From: Helochares maculicollis
Lineage: Eukaryota; Arthropoda; Insecta; Coleoptera; Hydrophilidae
DNA length: 61,245 nucleotides
NCBI GenBank assembly: GCA_033557835.1
Contig: JAWQRO010000076.1
Coordinates: 1 to 61,245 of the forward strand
Reading direction: 5' to 3'
Position numbers and translations under genes: made by a program. Positions 24,443 to 37,770 of this stretch are shown here, piece by piece. How positions within the stretch are numbered: the first letter of the stretch is position 1; every line of letters starts with the position of its first letter. The notes below the pieces were generated by a model that searched no databases, had not been told where the DNA came from, and saw only the letters and a list, made by a program, of their open reading frames with translations.

Positions 24443-24640
24443 GCACTAGCAGTGGCTTAAGCTCTCCCGCGTCAAGCAAACGTTCTCACAATAAATTATA
24501 ATTAATTTTTGGGAAAAAGTAAAAGGTGAATCAAGAAGTTGGGCGCTATGTCCTTGGTCATTTTAATTTGTTATAGTATATTTCTGAATGCAGATAAGAG
24601 ACAATCATCCAAATAGTACGATCTCCATCCGACAGCTGCG
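24437..24640 (+). ncRNA. Candidate first exon of unit 2 transcript
   Basis: From the initiator A to donor AGCTGCG|GTAAGATT. Homologous along its whole length to the first exons of the other units. Confidence 0.4.
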
Positions 24641-25034
24641 GTAAGATTTGCAACAAAACTTTACTTGATCCTTATCCAAATTATTAAAACTATATTATCT
24701 TGCTTTTGTAACTAATTTTAAAATATTTCCGATAATATTATGTAACGTTCATATTCATAAGTTTCAGTTTAAGAGAAACAGGCAAACACCTGCCACTGGA
24801 CTCATATCTTATGAACAACCTCCCAAGCTCCATTTATTTGCTTGAACCATGAAAAGCTGTCTTCTTTCCTACCAATCACGTATATTAAAAGAAGAAAAAT
24901 GTAATTCACTAATCTAAAGTGGGTTATTTTGTGAAAGAATCAATTAAAACAATCATGGTAACACTTTTTTGCGTCGCCATTTTTGTGAATGCTTTTTCAA
25001 GATCCTTAAGTATTCTGTGAGGGGTGTCAATTCT

Positions 25035-25265
25035 TGCCTAGAGGGGTCTGGCAATGGAAACTTTTGTTTTGGCTCATTTTTGCGTCGCCATTTTTGTTTG
25101 CCATCAAACAGCAAATCTCTTCGGTAGCGGTATGGATTATCAATTCACGCCTAGAGGCTTCTGGCAACGGAAGCATTTGTTTTGGCTCATTTTGCGTCGC
25201 CATTTTTCTTGGCATTCAAATAGCAAATTACTTAAGAATCGTTATGGAGATAATTCATTACTTTC
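25035..25265 (+). repeat. 114-bp sub-repeat, two copies (unit 2)
   Basis: Boxes TGCCTAGAGGGG (25035) and CGCCTAGAGGCT (25148) begin the two copies. The three overlapping short frames across this stretch are by-products of the repeat. Confidence 0.8.
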
Positions 25266-27395
25266 ATGATGAGGATTTTTGAATATGCATTTCTATCATC
25301 GTTATACAATTTATAATGCAGTAGCATAAAAATCATACAATGAGAAACAAACATCCAAATAGCCATGAAAGAACTGATTTTTGCATTTTAGATGCCGACT
25401 AGGGCGTCTACAGCGGAGCGGCCATCTTGTCATGACTATGAGATTTTCCTAAATGTTTTTGAAACTGTTCGTAAGGATTGTTTAATATTTAATGTATAGA
25501 ATTGAACATATCAATCTTTTACCGTTGTTTCTATATACTATTTCTAATAGAAGGAATTACATTTGGACCAAAATTAAGTGAAATTTGAAATCTACAAGAC
25601 GAACTTTGAGCGTCATTAAACCGCCATATTGTCATCTATGAAAGTTTACTTTGAATATTTGTATATTACTTATAAGATTATTAAAATTTTAAACTTATAG
25701 CATCGCAGTTTTGCGCCTCCATTTTAATAAATACCCGTTTAAACTACAATTCCCTTAAGGTATCGTTAGTGCATTATTTTCGAACATGCATTTCTACTAT
25801 TTGTATTCAATCCACTTTTTAAAATCATAATACTTTTACAATATATGATTTTTTATGGTAGATGTCAAGTAGTGGGTTAATGTAGGAGTGGCAAAGTTTA
25901 CTTGCCCAGAACGTGTAAATGCAAAAATTAAGATGAACTACGAATAGCTGATCTTATGGTTCCAGTTCTGACCACTGTGGTAAAATTGTGAACAAAATGA
26001 AACAAAATATGAGGTGAATTGCATGAAAGTTTGTATTTCTTAATTCGCTGCCTTGTTTTGTTCGTCTTCTATTTGAATAGGGTGTCCCAAACAGAACAAT
26101 CTAATGTAGAAAATTCTCTTGATTCCTCCCACGTCCTGACATTGTCGCCTATTACAATTCTCATTCTTTGATTAAGCTGAATCATGGCAAAGGTTACTTA
26201 CAGGGTTTTCTCGTTTGGTGTCAATCAAAGATTGTAGCAACAACTTAAAGAGACTTTATCAATGGAAATTCAAAAATTAATAATTTTAGAATGGAATAGC
26301 TTTTAACACATGTATAGTAGTGCTTTTAATGATCCATTTAGATTTTTAGAAGCATAGTTGTGGTTTGAAGCTTCTCATTTCTTTTAAAACTTCAAATGAT
26401 TAAAAAAATTAATAGTGAGTTTAGCTTTTTTATTTGTTGTAGAAATATAGAAATAGTAGTTTAGATGGCAATTGTAATCTGAATGATTTTCAGGGACATA
26501 AACCATTTTGTAGTCATAAACAATGTTTATCAAACTGAAAATGCCGAGAAAATTTATTATTGCAAAAAAATTGATTTTTAAATCGAAAACCCTACTTTAT
26601 GTGTTCTTTTGGTATTATTGATTGATTGTATCAATAAGAAGACCTAAGCAACAATAGGTATTTTATAATATTGGTGATGATTTTTACATTATTGGGAGCC
26701 CTCATTTCATGACTTACATTTCTCTGTTGATTCTAATTTAATAAAACTTTAACAAAGAATTATTTAAAATTAATAAAAAGCAATATTATAAGGTGTATTC
26801 TTAAACATATACTTAGTTGTTAAGTACCATATTTCACTTTGAGAAACTTAATAATCGAAGTACAAAAATTAATCACTGTAATGAAGTAATCGTTGACAAA
26901 CATACTTATTGACTGATATGTGAAGCATTATGTACAGTTGTACATGCAATTGCTGGGCGAAAAAGTCAATTTGGATCAAAAAGGCAAAGCAGTGTTCTTT
27001 CTTTAGGCTTATTAATTAATAGTTGCAATAATGACACCTAAGCAACAATAGCTGCGCTATAGATACTTTATCATATTATTAATGTTTATTACATTTTTGG
27101 AAACCCTTATTTAGCGATGTACATTTTCTTGATAACTTTCAATTATTAAAACTAAATAGACTATTTCAAGTTGATACTTATGTGTTTTTAGTAGTGGAGT
27201 CTGAATTCAAGCTTAGAGAGACTTAATCAATGGAAGTACAAAATTTAATTACTTTTGAATCTTTGAGTCTTGAACATACCCACTTATTATTTACTATATA
27301 ATCAAGCAATATCTCTTGAAGCAGAACACATATGATTAAATGTAGAAGCTACAAGCAACCAATAAGGCATGCAACTAATAGTTTTTCTATTTTAG

Positions 27396-27559
27396 TGGTC
27401 AATGTGTACTTATCTTGATATATGAAGCACTATCTACACTTCTACATGTCATTTTTGGGGGAAAAAGTCAACTCTGGATGAAAAAGTAGTAAAATGCGAT
27501 GCCATCCTTAATCATCATTTGACCCTCAAAACATCTTTTTCTAATGCAGTACGTTTAGA
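27396..27559 (+). ncRNA. Exon-like module B, copy 4
   Basis: Acceptor TTTTTCTATTTTAG|TGG and donor TTAGA|GTGAGT. A truncated relative lies near 26930-27010. Confidence 0.35.
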
Positions 27560-30179
27560 GTGAGTATTTCACTTTAACATGTATTACAATACCTTTCATG
27601 GTCTATTTAAATCATTAGCAGCAAAGTTGTGGCTATAAATTTTTTAGCACTAAAATTTGAAATGCTGTTATTAATTCAGATTTGGTTTAGAATTTTTAAT
27701 GTTTTTCAAATACTGATGAACCATTATTTCAACAAATGACAATAACAATGTTAAAAAGCCACAAAACTATTCCTATACTAGCAGTTATTATTAAGAGTGG
27801 AATAAATGATTTTCAGAGAATTAAAACTTTGGCACACATTGTAAATGTTTAATACAGTATTTAAAGTAAACCAAAAAATCCTGCTTCACACATTTAAAGA
27901 CAACCCAAAGCAATATTTAAAAATGAGATTATTATTTTGCTTTCTTATTTAGAAATATAAATGTTGTTTTGTTTATTAGTATACAGCCCAAAAATTAGTT
28001 GCATCTTAAACAGATTTTGTTTATAGTCTCAAGCTGCTCATTTCTTTAATTTGTCCATTTCTCTTAAATCATTCCCACAGGGATAGCTTACTGATTTTAC
28101 TGATTATATTTTACCATATACCCTTGTTTCTCTTCACATGTGATTTTAGTTTTATTGCTCCATTCAAGCAACTCATATATTTTAAAGTCATTTGAGTAAG
28201 CTTCACAATTTTTCCGGCACAATATTTTTATTTATGTACATGTCTTTACTCAGTTTACGGAAGCGAATGTGTCATCAAAAGCTATGTAGGCACAGTCTAA
28301 TGTAATGTTAAAGCAAGTTGTCTGTATTTTTTCAACTAACTCATAAATTTGTTTCGTTAACTTTCGGGCGCTATTTGTCAACATTTCTGTCGTTCTGACG
28401 TTGCTTCCAAAAAGATAATTGTTTTTCAAAATCCCTAGAACTTTTCAAATTTTTAACTTTGTGGGCTTTTGTACTACGATTTAATTTACTGGGCTTTCAT
28501 CTCAAGCTAGGCTATCCTGTCTATCCCTTACTTCCTCACTCAGTAATACTTTTTATTTTTCCTACAGATTAAGATTCCACTATTACATAAACTCAGTATT
28601 TTACTTATATATTTAATTCGATTTTATTTTTCACAATTAACATTTTTTAGTATTATCCTTTTCTTGTGTCAGTATAACTTTTATTTTTAAGCAGTACATT
28701 ACTTTTGTCACTTCTTTAGATCTAATGCCTTCTAAAATAAGACAGTCTATTTCTGTAGTTCTATTCTTTATTTTGTTCTTATAGAGCCAATATGGTTACT
28801 TTACCTTTTCTTTATCATTAATTAATATATTGCAGGCACTGAGGTGATTTGTTCTTTTAAAATTCCTTGTAGCCATAATCATCTTTTTTAAACTCTCTGT
28901 TTCTCTTTGTATTTCCTAGCTACAATTTCTTTAGAGGTATTGCTTTACTCTACTATAATTTTAACACATAAAACAAGCTGCTTGATTTATAAAAGTAATT
29001 ATTGAATTTTTGATGTGCATAAATACTATTCTATGTATATATTATTACATAAGTATTAAAATATTTCACTAAATTGTAATTTAAGCCAGTAACCTGCACA
29101 GATTTTTATTACTGACATAAATGAAGTCATGTCTGTTAAGGCTAAAATTTCCAAACTACATATTCTATTCGAAAGTATTTGCAAACAATTTTCAAGATTC
29201 AGACGTTCTCACAGTTGCAGATGTCTGGGACCAGGTTAGTTGGTACTGGATTTGAGGTATATTATTTTCTGTAGTCAGTTTTCTCAGCACAACATTAAAT
29301 TTTATTGAGCTTATGTGCAATTTAGCTCACTACAATTTGCAGATGAAGTTTGTGAGTTCTATATTTCCTAGTTCACTAAAGATGTTCTCAAAACATTTGG
29401 CAACTAAAACTAAGAAAAACTTACAAACTATATAGAAAGTTAACATTGAAGCAGCCTGATTTTTATTTATTTATTATCTAAGTATTGTAATATGCCGTTT
29501 TCATATAAAGTAGCTAAAACTAAATCTTATATTATGTCAACAAGCTTGATTAAAATAATTTTGACTATACTGCTTGCACTTCTGAGCTAAAGGGTAAGCT
29601 AATAAGTTCCTATATTGCCCTTAAAAGCTATTTGTGTGGGCGAATTTTGAAGCCTTAACTTAATAAAAATGCTACTGAATGTACTTTAACAATAGCATAG
29701 GGTCAGATGTATAATAATTACATTTAGAAACATAGATCGATCACTGTTACTTGTTCTCTAATTTGGTAGCAGCTTAGTGAATATTTTTCAAATAAGTTTA
29801 GGAATTAATTTTCGGATTATGAGTGATCTCTTTAACTTTGGTAATTAAAAATATCAAAATGAAAATTTCAGATTGGTTGCAGTATGAAAATTAACATTGT
29901 CGATAAAGTAGTGATAGTACTCTCCACAAATGCTAAGTGGTAGAGCAATACACAAGAATATCAACTGGGGGGGCCACAAATCACTTAACTTTGCAGCTTA
30001 CACTATGAACAATGATGGATGATTTTATTATTTTAACTCGCTTTCAATAATTTCAGGGAAAGCTTTCTTTACTTTTCTACATCGCAGCAAGGCTTAGACA
30101 ATCTTGGCTAAGAGATCATAACTCCGGTTTTCAGAATCGTCTTACGAAAAGTTGTGCAATCGTTATGAAAATCATATAT

Positions 30180-30269
30180 ACATTTGAATCGTGCATATTC
30201 GCGCCCTCTGCGTTGAAAATTATAACAATTGCGCGTGCGTCGCCTATCCCGCTGCAACAGGTCAGTCTC
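30180..30269 (+). promoter_or_regulatory. Promoter-like block of unit 3
   Basis: TGCGCGTGCGTC at 30230-30241, initiator GGTCAGTC with A at 30264 (34 bp spacing). Confidence 0.5.
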
Positions 30270-30479
30270 GCACTATCACTGGCACAAGCTCTCGCGCGCC
30301 GAACAAACGTTCTCACAGTAAGTTTTATCTAATTTCTGGAATCAAATAATAATTGAACAAAGTGCATCAAGAAGTTGTGTACTATTACCTTGGTCAATAT
30401 TTTAATTCGTTATAAATTCCTGTGAGCAGGCAAACGACAAATCATCCAACTATTACGATCTCGCTGATCGACACCTGCG
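30264..30479 (+). ncRNA. Candidate first exon of unit 3 transcript
   Basis: From the initiator A to donor CACCTGCG|GTAAGATT. Only this unit has an additional strong internal donor (CTCACA|GTAAGTTT near 30318), where the others read ATAAG or lack it. Confidence 0.4.
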
Positions 30480-30831
30480 GTAAGATTTTCAACGCCACTT
30501 TACCTAATTTTTTCTAAATTATTCTTAGTGTATCTTTTATAATGAACTTTTCGATACTACCGATAATATTGTGCAACGGTCATATTAATAAATTTTTATT
30601 TTAAGATTAACAAGCAGGCACCTGCCGCTAGACGCGTGTTTAATGGAGTCCCAAGCTGTATTTATTTGCTTGAACCATGAAAAGGTATTCTTTTTCATAT
30701 TGATCACTAAAATCATAAGAATAATAGCTCAATTCGCTATTCTAAAAGTTCGTTAGTCTAAGAAAACGACAAACAAAACAATCATTATTGTGCAAGCTTT
30801 TTCCAGTTGCTTAGGTATCTATGCCAATACA

Positions 30832-31060
30832 CGCTTAGAGGGGTCTGGCAATTGAAACTTTTGTTTTGGCGCATTTTGCGTCGCCATTTTGTTAGAATTC
30901 AAACAGCAAGAGTAAGTTAGCGGGAAGGAGTATCAATACTCGCCTAGTGGGGTCGGGCAACGGAAACATTTGTTTTGATGCTTTTTGCGTTACTTTTTTT
31001 GTTATCGTTTAAGAATAAATCTCCAAAGTTACTTAATTACTATTATTATGAGGATTTTTT
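30832..31060 (+). repeat. 114-bp-type sub-repeat, two diverged copies (unit 3)
   Basis: Box variants CGCTTAGAGGGG (30832) and CGCCTAGTGGGG (30941) open the two copies, 109 bp apart. Confidence 0.75.
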
Positions 31061-31665
31061 AATAAGCATTTCCATTATATTTTTACAATCGATTATTGCA
31101 GTAGTATTAAAAATGAAACAAAGAGAAATAAACATTTAAATAGCCATAAAATGATTGATTCTTGCATTCTACGTGGCAAGTAAGACAGCTATAGCGAAGC
31201 GGCCATCTTGTCCTGACTATGAGATTTTCCAAAGTATTTTTGGACCTGTTTGTTAAAATTGTTTAATATTTAATGTAAAGAATTGGTCATATCAATCTTT
31301 TACCGTTGTTTTCACATACTATTTCTTACGGAAAATTAAGAAACATTTTAAATCTGTAAGAGGATCTTTGATTTTAAGCTTTATAGCAACACAATTTGGT
31401 GCCTATTTTGATAAATATAATTTTAACATACAAATACCTAAGGTATCGTAATACAGTGCATTATTTTTGAACATGCGCTTCTACTATTTGTGTTCAATCC
31501 ACTTTTTAAAAGTACAATACTTATGCAATATATGATTTTTTTTGTTTCAGATGTCAAGTAGTGGGTTAATGTAGGAGCGACACAAATTACTTCTATGGAA
31601 TGTGTAAATGCAGAAATTAACATGAACTACGAATAGCTGATCTTACGTTCTATTTCTGGTTGCAG

Positions 31666-31701
31666 GGGTAAAACTGTGAACCAAATGAAGCAAAATATGA
31701 G
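31666..31701 (+). ncRNA. 36-nt exon-like module (unit 3)
   Basis: Bounded by GGTTGCAG|GGG and ATGAG|GTGAAT; same length and junctions as the unit 1 copy at 18974-19009. Confidence 0.3.
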
Positions 31702-33547
31702 GTGAATTGCATAACATTTTTAATTTCTTAACTCGCAGCCTTGTTTTCTTAATATGCTATATAAATAGGGTGTGTTTTTTAACTATACATCTATTTTGGT
31801 GTCCCGAACAGAAATCTACTGTGGGAAATTCTCCTGATTCATCTCACATCCTAACGCCGCCTACTACAGCCCTCTTTCTTTGATGATGCTATAGCACGGC
31901 AAAAGTTGTTTTCTTGTCTTATCTCATCAAATTGTTGAATAGTATATTTTCTAGAGTTTTTAATTATTGATGAGTATTTCCTGGATAATTTCAAATTAAT
32001 GAAACCTAAAATTGATTATTTTTAATTGATAGAAAGTAAAATTATTCCCTAGATTATATCCTGTTCTTAGTTGTAAAGTATCAATTATGACTTCAAGATA
32101 CTTTATCAATGGAATACAAAAATTAATAATTTTTCCATGGAATAGCTTTAAAAACACACTAATTACCTATTTTTAATCAATCCATTTCTCTAGAAACAGA
32201 AAAATAATATGCATGAGGTACAAGCAGCTGATAAGACATGAAGTCAATAGATTTTCGATTTTAGACACTTGTAGTTAGTATTAGTGGAGGCAATTAATGA
32301 TTTTCAGAAACTTGTAACCTTTTGTATATATAAATAATGTTTGTCAAACTGGAAATGCTGTAAAATTTAATGTTGCAAAAAATATTGATTCTAAAATCTA
32401 AAACCCTACTTTCTGTTCCTGTAGTATTATTGATTGATTTAAAAATAACAAAAGACCTTCTAAGCAACAATAGGTAGTTTACAATACTGGTGAAGATTTT
32501 GACATTTTGGGAGCCTTTAATTCTGATGTTTCTAAGTTAATAAAACTTTAATAGATGAATTACTTAAAATTGATAAAAGTTAAATAAGTTAGATTGTTAA
32601 TCATGTTGTTAGTTATTGAGTAAAATGTCTCACTTAGATAGACTTAAACAATGGAAGTACAAAAATTAACCACTTTTGAATACGAGTCTTTCACAAATTT
32701 CTTGACTGATATGTGAAGCATTCTACATGCAATTGTTGAGCGAAAAAGTCATCTTTGGATCAAAAAGTAGTCAAGTGTTGAAAGCCCTTGAATTGTCATT
32801 TAGTTCTCACCTTGTCTTTTCTTATGCAGTGCTTATACATTGAGTTTCACTTTATAATAAATATTTCACTGTTTTAAATGATCCATGATAAATACATTAG
32901 AAACTAAGTTGTGGTTTAAAATTTCTCATCGCTTAAAATTTCAAATGCTGGTGAATAATAAAATTTAGTGTAGTGTGTTTTACAAATGTCGAAGTTGCAG
33001 TTAAAATGGCTACGAGTCATGAAACTGATCCTACGTTGGCAGTTTTAAACAGTCGATTAAAATGAATGATTTGTTATTGAATTGAAACATTGTGTGCACA
33101 TATATTTATATATTTATTAAAAAATGTTTATTAAGCTGTACATTTTTAGGCAAATTTTACTATTGCCTAAGATTAATCGATTTTGAAACCTAAAACCCTA
33201 CTGATTATGTGTTTCTTCTGTGGCATTTATTAATTGATTATAGTAAAAGTGAGATTTAAGCAACAATAGCTGAGCTGTAGACATTTTATCATACTGCTAA
33301 TGTTTATTACATACTTGAGAACCTTTAAGTAGTGATGTGCATCTAAAAATTTTAAATTTATAAAACTAAATGGAGACCTTATTAATGGAAATAAAAAATT
33401 TAATTACCTTTCTATGAAATTGTCTGGAATACACACACTTCTTACCTATATGTAATCTTTTTATGTCTCTTGAAGCAGAACAAATAATATGATTAACTGT
33501 AGGAGCACCCGAAAAGACATGAAGTTAATAGTGTTTTTCTATTTTAG

Positions 33548-33712
33548 GTGTTAGTTTGTGCATTTCTTTTTGAACGTGAAGCAATATCTACGCTTCTAAA
33601 TGCCATTTCTGGGCGAAAAAATCAACTCTATCAAAAACTAGTAAAATGTGATGGGATCTCTTACGTATCAATTATCCCTCAACTTGTCTCTTTTTTATGC
33701 AGTACTTTTGGG
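33548..33712 (+). ncRNA. Exon-like module B, copy 5
   Basis: Acceptor TTTTTCTATTTTAG|GTG and donor TTGGG|GTGAGT. Only here is the frame open across the module (about 55 codons, LVCAFLFEREAISTLLNAIS...). Other copies carry stops in that frame, so this is either the least decayed copy of a coding exon or chance. Confidence 0.35.
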
Positions 33713-36700
33713 GTGAGTAGTTCACTTTAATATGAATTACAGTACTTTTAATGATCCATCTAACTCATTGGTAGCAAAGTTGTGGTTTTAAGTTTCTCAT
33801 CACTTTTAAAATTTTAAATGCTGGTATAAATTCAGATTTAGTTTAGAATTTTTATTTTTTTCAAATGGTGACGAACTGCTATTTCAACAAATGGCATTAG
33901 TAATAGAGACCCTGCAGTTCTTAGTAATAGAGTGGAAAAATGATATTCAGAAAATTAAAACTAAAGTATTGGTTTTGAAACCTAAAACCCTGCTTTGACT
34001 GACACATTCAAAGACAACCCAAATCAATATTATAAATAAGCTTACTTTTGCTTCGTTATTTGTAAAGCTTTTTCTACACCCAGACATAGATTCTACAAAA
34101 TATCAAGTCAATTTTGATATCCTCTGTATTTCCTAGCATTATCAATGTTTTCTATTTGTTAGTTTACAGCCCAAATAGTACTCGTCTCTTAAACCAACTT
34201 TTATGACAATCCCAATCTGCTTGTTTCTTTAATTTTGCTCTAGCTGTAGAGATAGCCTACTGATATTAGTGATTGCTCTATTCACGCTACTCATGTATTT
34301 GAAAGTCATCTCAATAGGTTTTACATTTTTTCTATCACTTTATTCATATTGTTCCTCATATCTTCTCTCTGTTTACATAATGGTTTGCTTGGTCAAAAGC
34401 TACGAAGGCATAGTCTTATGCAGAGTAAATTAATGTTATAACCAGTTCTCTGTATTTCTGTAATATATACATTTTTGTCGTTAACTTTGGGGCGTTATTT
34501 GTCAACATGTCTGTGGTTCTGATATTGCTTCCAAAAGAATTATATTTTGTAGATTTCTAGCACTTTTCACATTTTTAACTTTGTGGGCTCTTGTACTACT
34601 ATTAAATTTACTGTGCTTACATATCAAGCCATTAAGTTATCTTGTCTATCCCTCTCATAATCTCAGTATCATACTTGGATATTTTATATAATTTTTTTAT
34701 TATTTTAAATGTTTTTTTTATCATCATGCAATTTTTGTATTAGCATGTGCATATCTTTCAGACTTATTCAATACTGTTCCTCTTATTCCTAAGCAGAACA
34801 CTATTTCTGACACTTTAAATTTCATGTTTTCTAAAAATAGACTGTCTATTTCTGTACTGCTCTTCTTTATGATTTGAATCTGATAAGGCCAGTATGATTA
34901 CTGTAGCTTTTTTTCTCATTAATTAATATATTTGAGGCACTAAGGAGATTGTTCTTTTAACATTCTTTGTAGCCATAATCATCATCAACTCCCTGTTTTT
35001 TTTAATTTCCTAGTTTCTTTCTTGCTACCTCTCATATTTTGCAACTTTAGAAAACTATTCAGATCTTGCTCAGTTTTCTAAAGATTCTTCTTTAACTTCG
35101 GACGTGTATTCACTATTATTTTAATACACATATTCACGTTCTGTTTTCTCAAAGATAACTCGTCATTGTGGAATGGTATAATAAAAGTTTGCCAAACTTC
35201 AACTAGCTATGTTGTATTTACAAGGTATTGCTTTACTCTATTACATTACAACCATAACTCATAAAACGAACACTTTTGCTTGATTTATAAAAGTTTTCTT
35301 TTTATAAGCTATGTTGAAATATTAATTTCATTTAGTTTATTATCATTTGCAAGTGCATATATTCTATTAAATTAATATTATACAAATCTTCATATGAGTA
35401 CTATCAAAGATGCGGTGCTATCTCATTGTAAGCCAAGTGTTAGATTTCTATTGGCATTGCTTCAGATTCTAAACAATTGTTTCAGCATTTATTATTTAAG
35501 TATTTAAATATTTCATATTGTAAATTAGGCCAGTAACTCGCATGAAGATTTATTACGTACATAAATTAAGTCATGGCTGTTAGGGCAACTATTCCAAACT
35601 ATATGTTCTATTCTAAAGTAATTGTAAACAATTTTCATGTCTTGTAAAGATTGAAACTTCCTCAAAGTTGAGGATGTCCGGGACCAGGTTAGTAGATTCT
35701 TGATTTTAGGCATATTAATTTCTTTATAATCACTTCATTTTTATTTCGCAGTTAAAAAAATTAGTTTTGTTGATTTTATGTGTAAATCAGTACACTACAA
35801 TTCACAGATAGCGTTTTAAAAACCTATATTTTTAATTCCACTAAAGATGTTTTCAAAACATTTGGCAACTTAAAGTACAAAATGTATAGGAAGTTAACAG
35901 TGTGGCAGCATATTTTTATTTTCTTGTAATGAAACCTCTTAGTTTAATGTACTAACTCTATGCAATTAAAATACTTGTACAATTTGTATGATATTGCAAA
36001 GCAATGCGAAACTTGTAAATCTAAATCATGAAATTAATTTTACCCTGAAAAGTTTCTGAAAGCTTTCAATTTTATCAATTTTGCTGAAAAACAAAAATAT
36101 GTGCTATTATTTAAATATTGAAATTTGTTATCATTGTATAAAGTAGCATAATTCTGTTTGTTACCAACAAGCCAGATGAAAAAACGGTTTGACTAGACTA
36201 CTTGCACCTTCGAGCCAAGCCTTAAAAGTTATTTGTTGCGGACATGTAGTTGAACTTTCAAGCCTTCACGTAATAAAAATGATACTGAATGAACATTAAT
36301 AATAACAATAAATGCATATGGTCATAAATTGGTAGCAGCTTAGTGAATGTTTTTGAAATAAGTTTAGCACTTAATTTTCGAACTATATGTGAAGATCTCT
36401 CCAACTTTAGCAATTTAAAATACTGAAATTAAAATTTCAGATTGGTTTCCGTACGAATATTAACATTGTGGATAAAATAGTAATAGTACTCTCCGGAAAT
36501 GCTAACTGGCAGAGCAATATACAACAATATCAACTGAGGGCGCCACTCATCACTTAACTTTGCGGCTTGCACTATGAACAATGATTTTATTACTTTAACT
36601 CGCTTTTAATGTCATGGAAAGCTTCCATTGCTTTTATACATCGCAGCAAGGTATGGACAATCTTAGTCAAGATATCATAACTTCGGTTTTTATAATCATC

Positions 36701-36739
36701 TTAAGAAAAGTTGTTCAACCGTTATGAAAATAATATATA

Positions 36740-36829
36740 AATTTGAATCGTGCATATTCGCGCCTCTCCGCGTTGAAAAATATAGCGTTTGCGCGTGCGT
36801 CGACTATCCCGCTGCAACAGGTCAGTCTC
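36740..36829 (+). promoter_or_regulatory. Promoter-like block of unit 4
   Basis: TGCGCGTGCGTC at 36790-36801, initiator GGTCAGTC with A at 36824 (34 bp spacing). Confidence 0.5.
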
Positions 36830-37036
36830 GCACTATCACTGGCACAAGCTTTCGCGCGTCGAGCAGACGTTCTCATAATTTTTATTTAATTTCTGGAATC
36901 AAATAAAAATTGAACAAAGTGCTTCAAGAAGTTGTGTACTATTACCTAGGTCAATATTTTAATTCGTTCTAAATTCCTGTGTGCAAACAAACGACAAATC
37001 ATCCAACTATTACGATCTCTCTGATCGACACCTGCG
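36824..37036 (+). ncRNA. Candidate first exon of unit 4 transcript
   Basis: From the initiator A to donor CACCTGCG|GTAAGATT; nearly identical to unit 3's by eye. Confidence 0.4.
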
Positions 37037-37428
37037 GTAAGATTTGCAACGCCACATTACCTAACTTTATCTAAATCATCCTTAGTGCGTTTCACTTTCT
37101 TTTATAAATGAACTTTTGGATACTACCGATAATATTATGTAACGGTCGTATTAATAAATTTTCGTTGTAAGATTAACAAGCTGGCACCTGCCGCTGGACG
37201 CGTGTTTAATGGACTCCCAATCTGTATTTATTTGCTTGAACCATGAAAAATTATCTTCTTTCCAATCGATTGCTTAGATTGTAAGAAGAAAAGTTCAATT
37301 CCATATTTTAAACGTTCGTTATCTAAGAAAACGCTAAAGTAAACAGTCATGGCAAAGTTTTTTTGCGTTGCCTTTTTTGTGCAAGTTTTTTTCCGGTTCC
37401 TTAGGTATCTGAGAGTGGTGTCAATACT

Positions 37429-37770
37429 CGCCTAGAGGGGTCTAGCAATTGAAACTTTTGTTTTGGCGGATTTTTACGTCGCCATTTTTGTTTGCGTTTT
37501 GAACAGCAAATCCATTCGGTAGCGTCATGGAGTATCAATACTCGCCTAGAGGGGTCTAGCAATTGCAACTTTTGTTTTGGTGCATTTTTACATCGCGATT
37601 TTTGTTTGCATTTAAACAGAAAATCACTCCGGTTGCGTCATCGAGCATCAATACTCGCCTAGAGGGGTCTGGCAACGGAAACATTTGTTTTGGCTCATTT
37701 TTGCGTCGCTATTCTTTTTGATAACGCTTAAGAGAAAATATGTTGAGAATCGGTATGGGGATACTTGATT
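37429..37770 (+). repeat. 114-bp sub-repeat, three copies (unit 4)
   Basis: Exact CGCCTAGAGGGG boxes at 37429, 37543 and 37656 (spacing 114 and 113). The first two copies read TCTAGCAATTG and the third TCTGGCAACGG after the box. Confidence 0.85.

Larger units (their letters stand above)
23939..29766 (+). repeat. Tandem array unit 2 (about 5.8 kb)
   Basis: It begins at TAGCAGCTTAGTGAAT, then TTAACATTGTCGATAC (about 24071) and GGGGCGCCAC (about 24130). It follows unit 1's order of landmarks: promoter block, exon-like stretch 1, two 114-bp sub-repeats, an acceptor-like TTTGCATTTTAG near 25390, the GTCAAGTAGTGGG block near 25863 and module B at 27396. The tail contains the same GTCAACAT...GTTCTGAC landmarks near 28378. 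Confidence 0.85.
29767..36329 (+). repeat. Tandem array unit 3 (about 6.6 kb)
   Basis: Same landmark order: AGCAGCTTAGTGAATATT, TTAACATTGTCGATAA (about 29891), a GGGGGCCAC variant (about 29968), promoter block, exon-like stretch 1, two sub-repeats, the 36-nt module and module B at 33548 (a partial copy near 32705). It is the unit closest to unit 4 by eye in the first 500 bp. Confidence 0.85.

Noticed and set aside
30131..30316. 61-codon minus-strand frame over the promoter-like block of unit 3
   Set aside because: Not conserved in the other units; explained by the GC-rich block having few stops.
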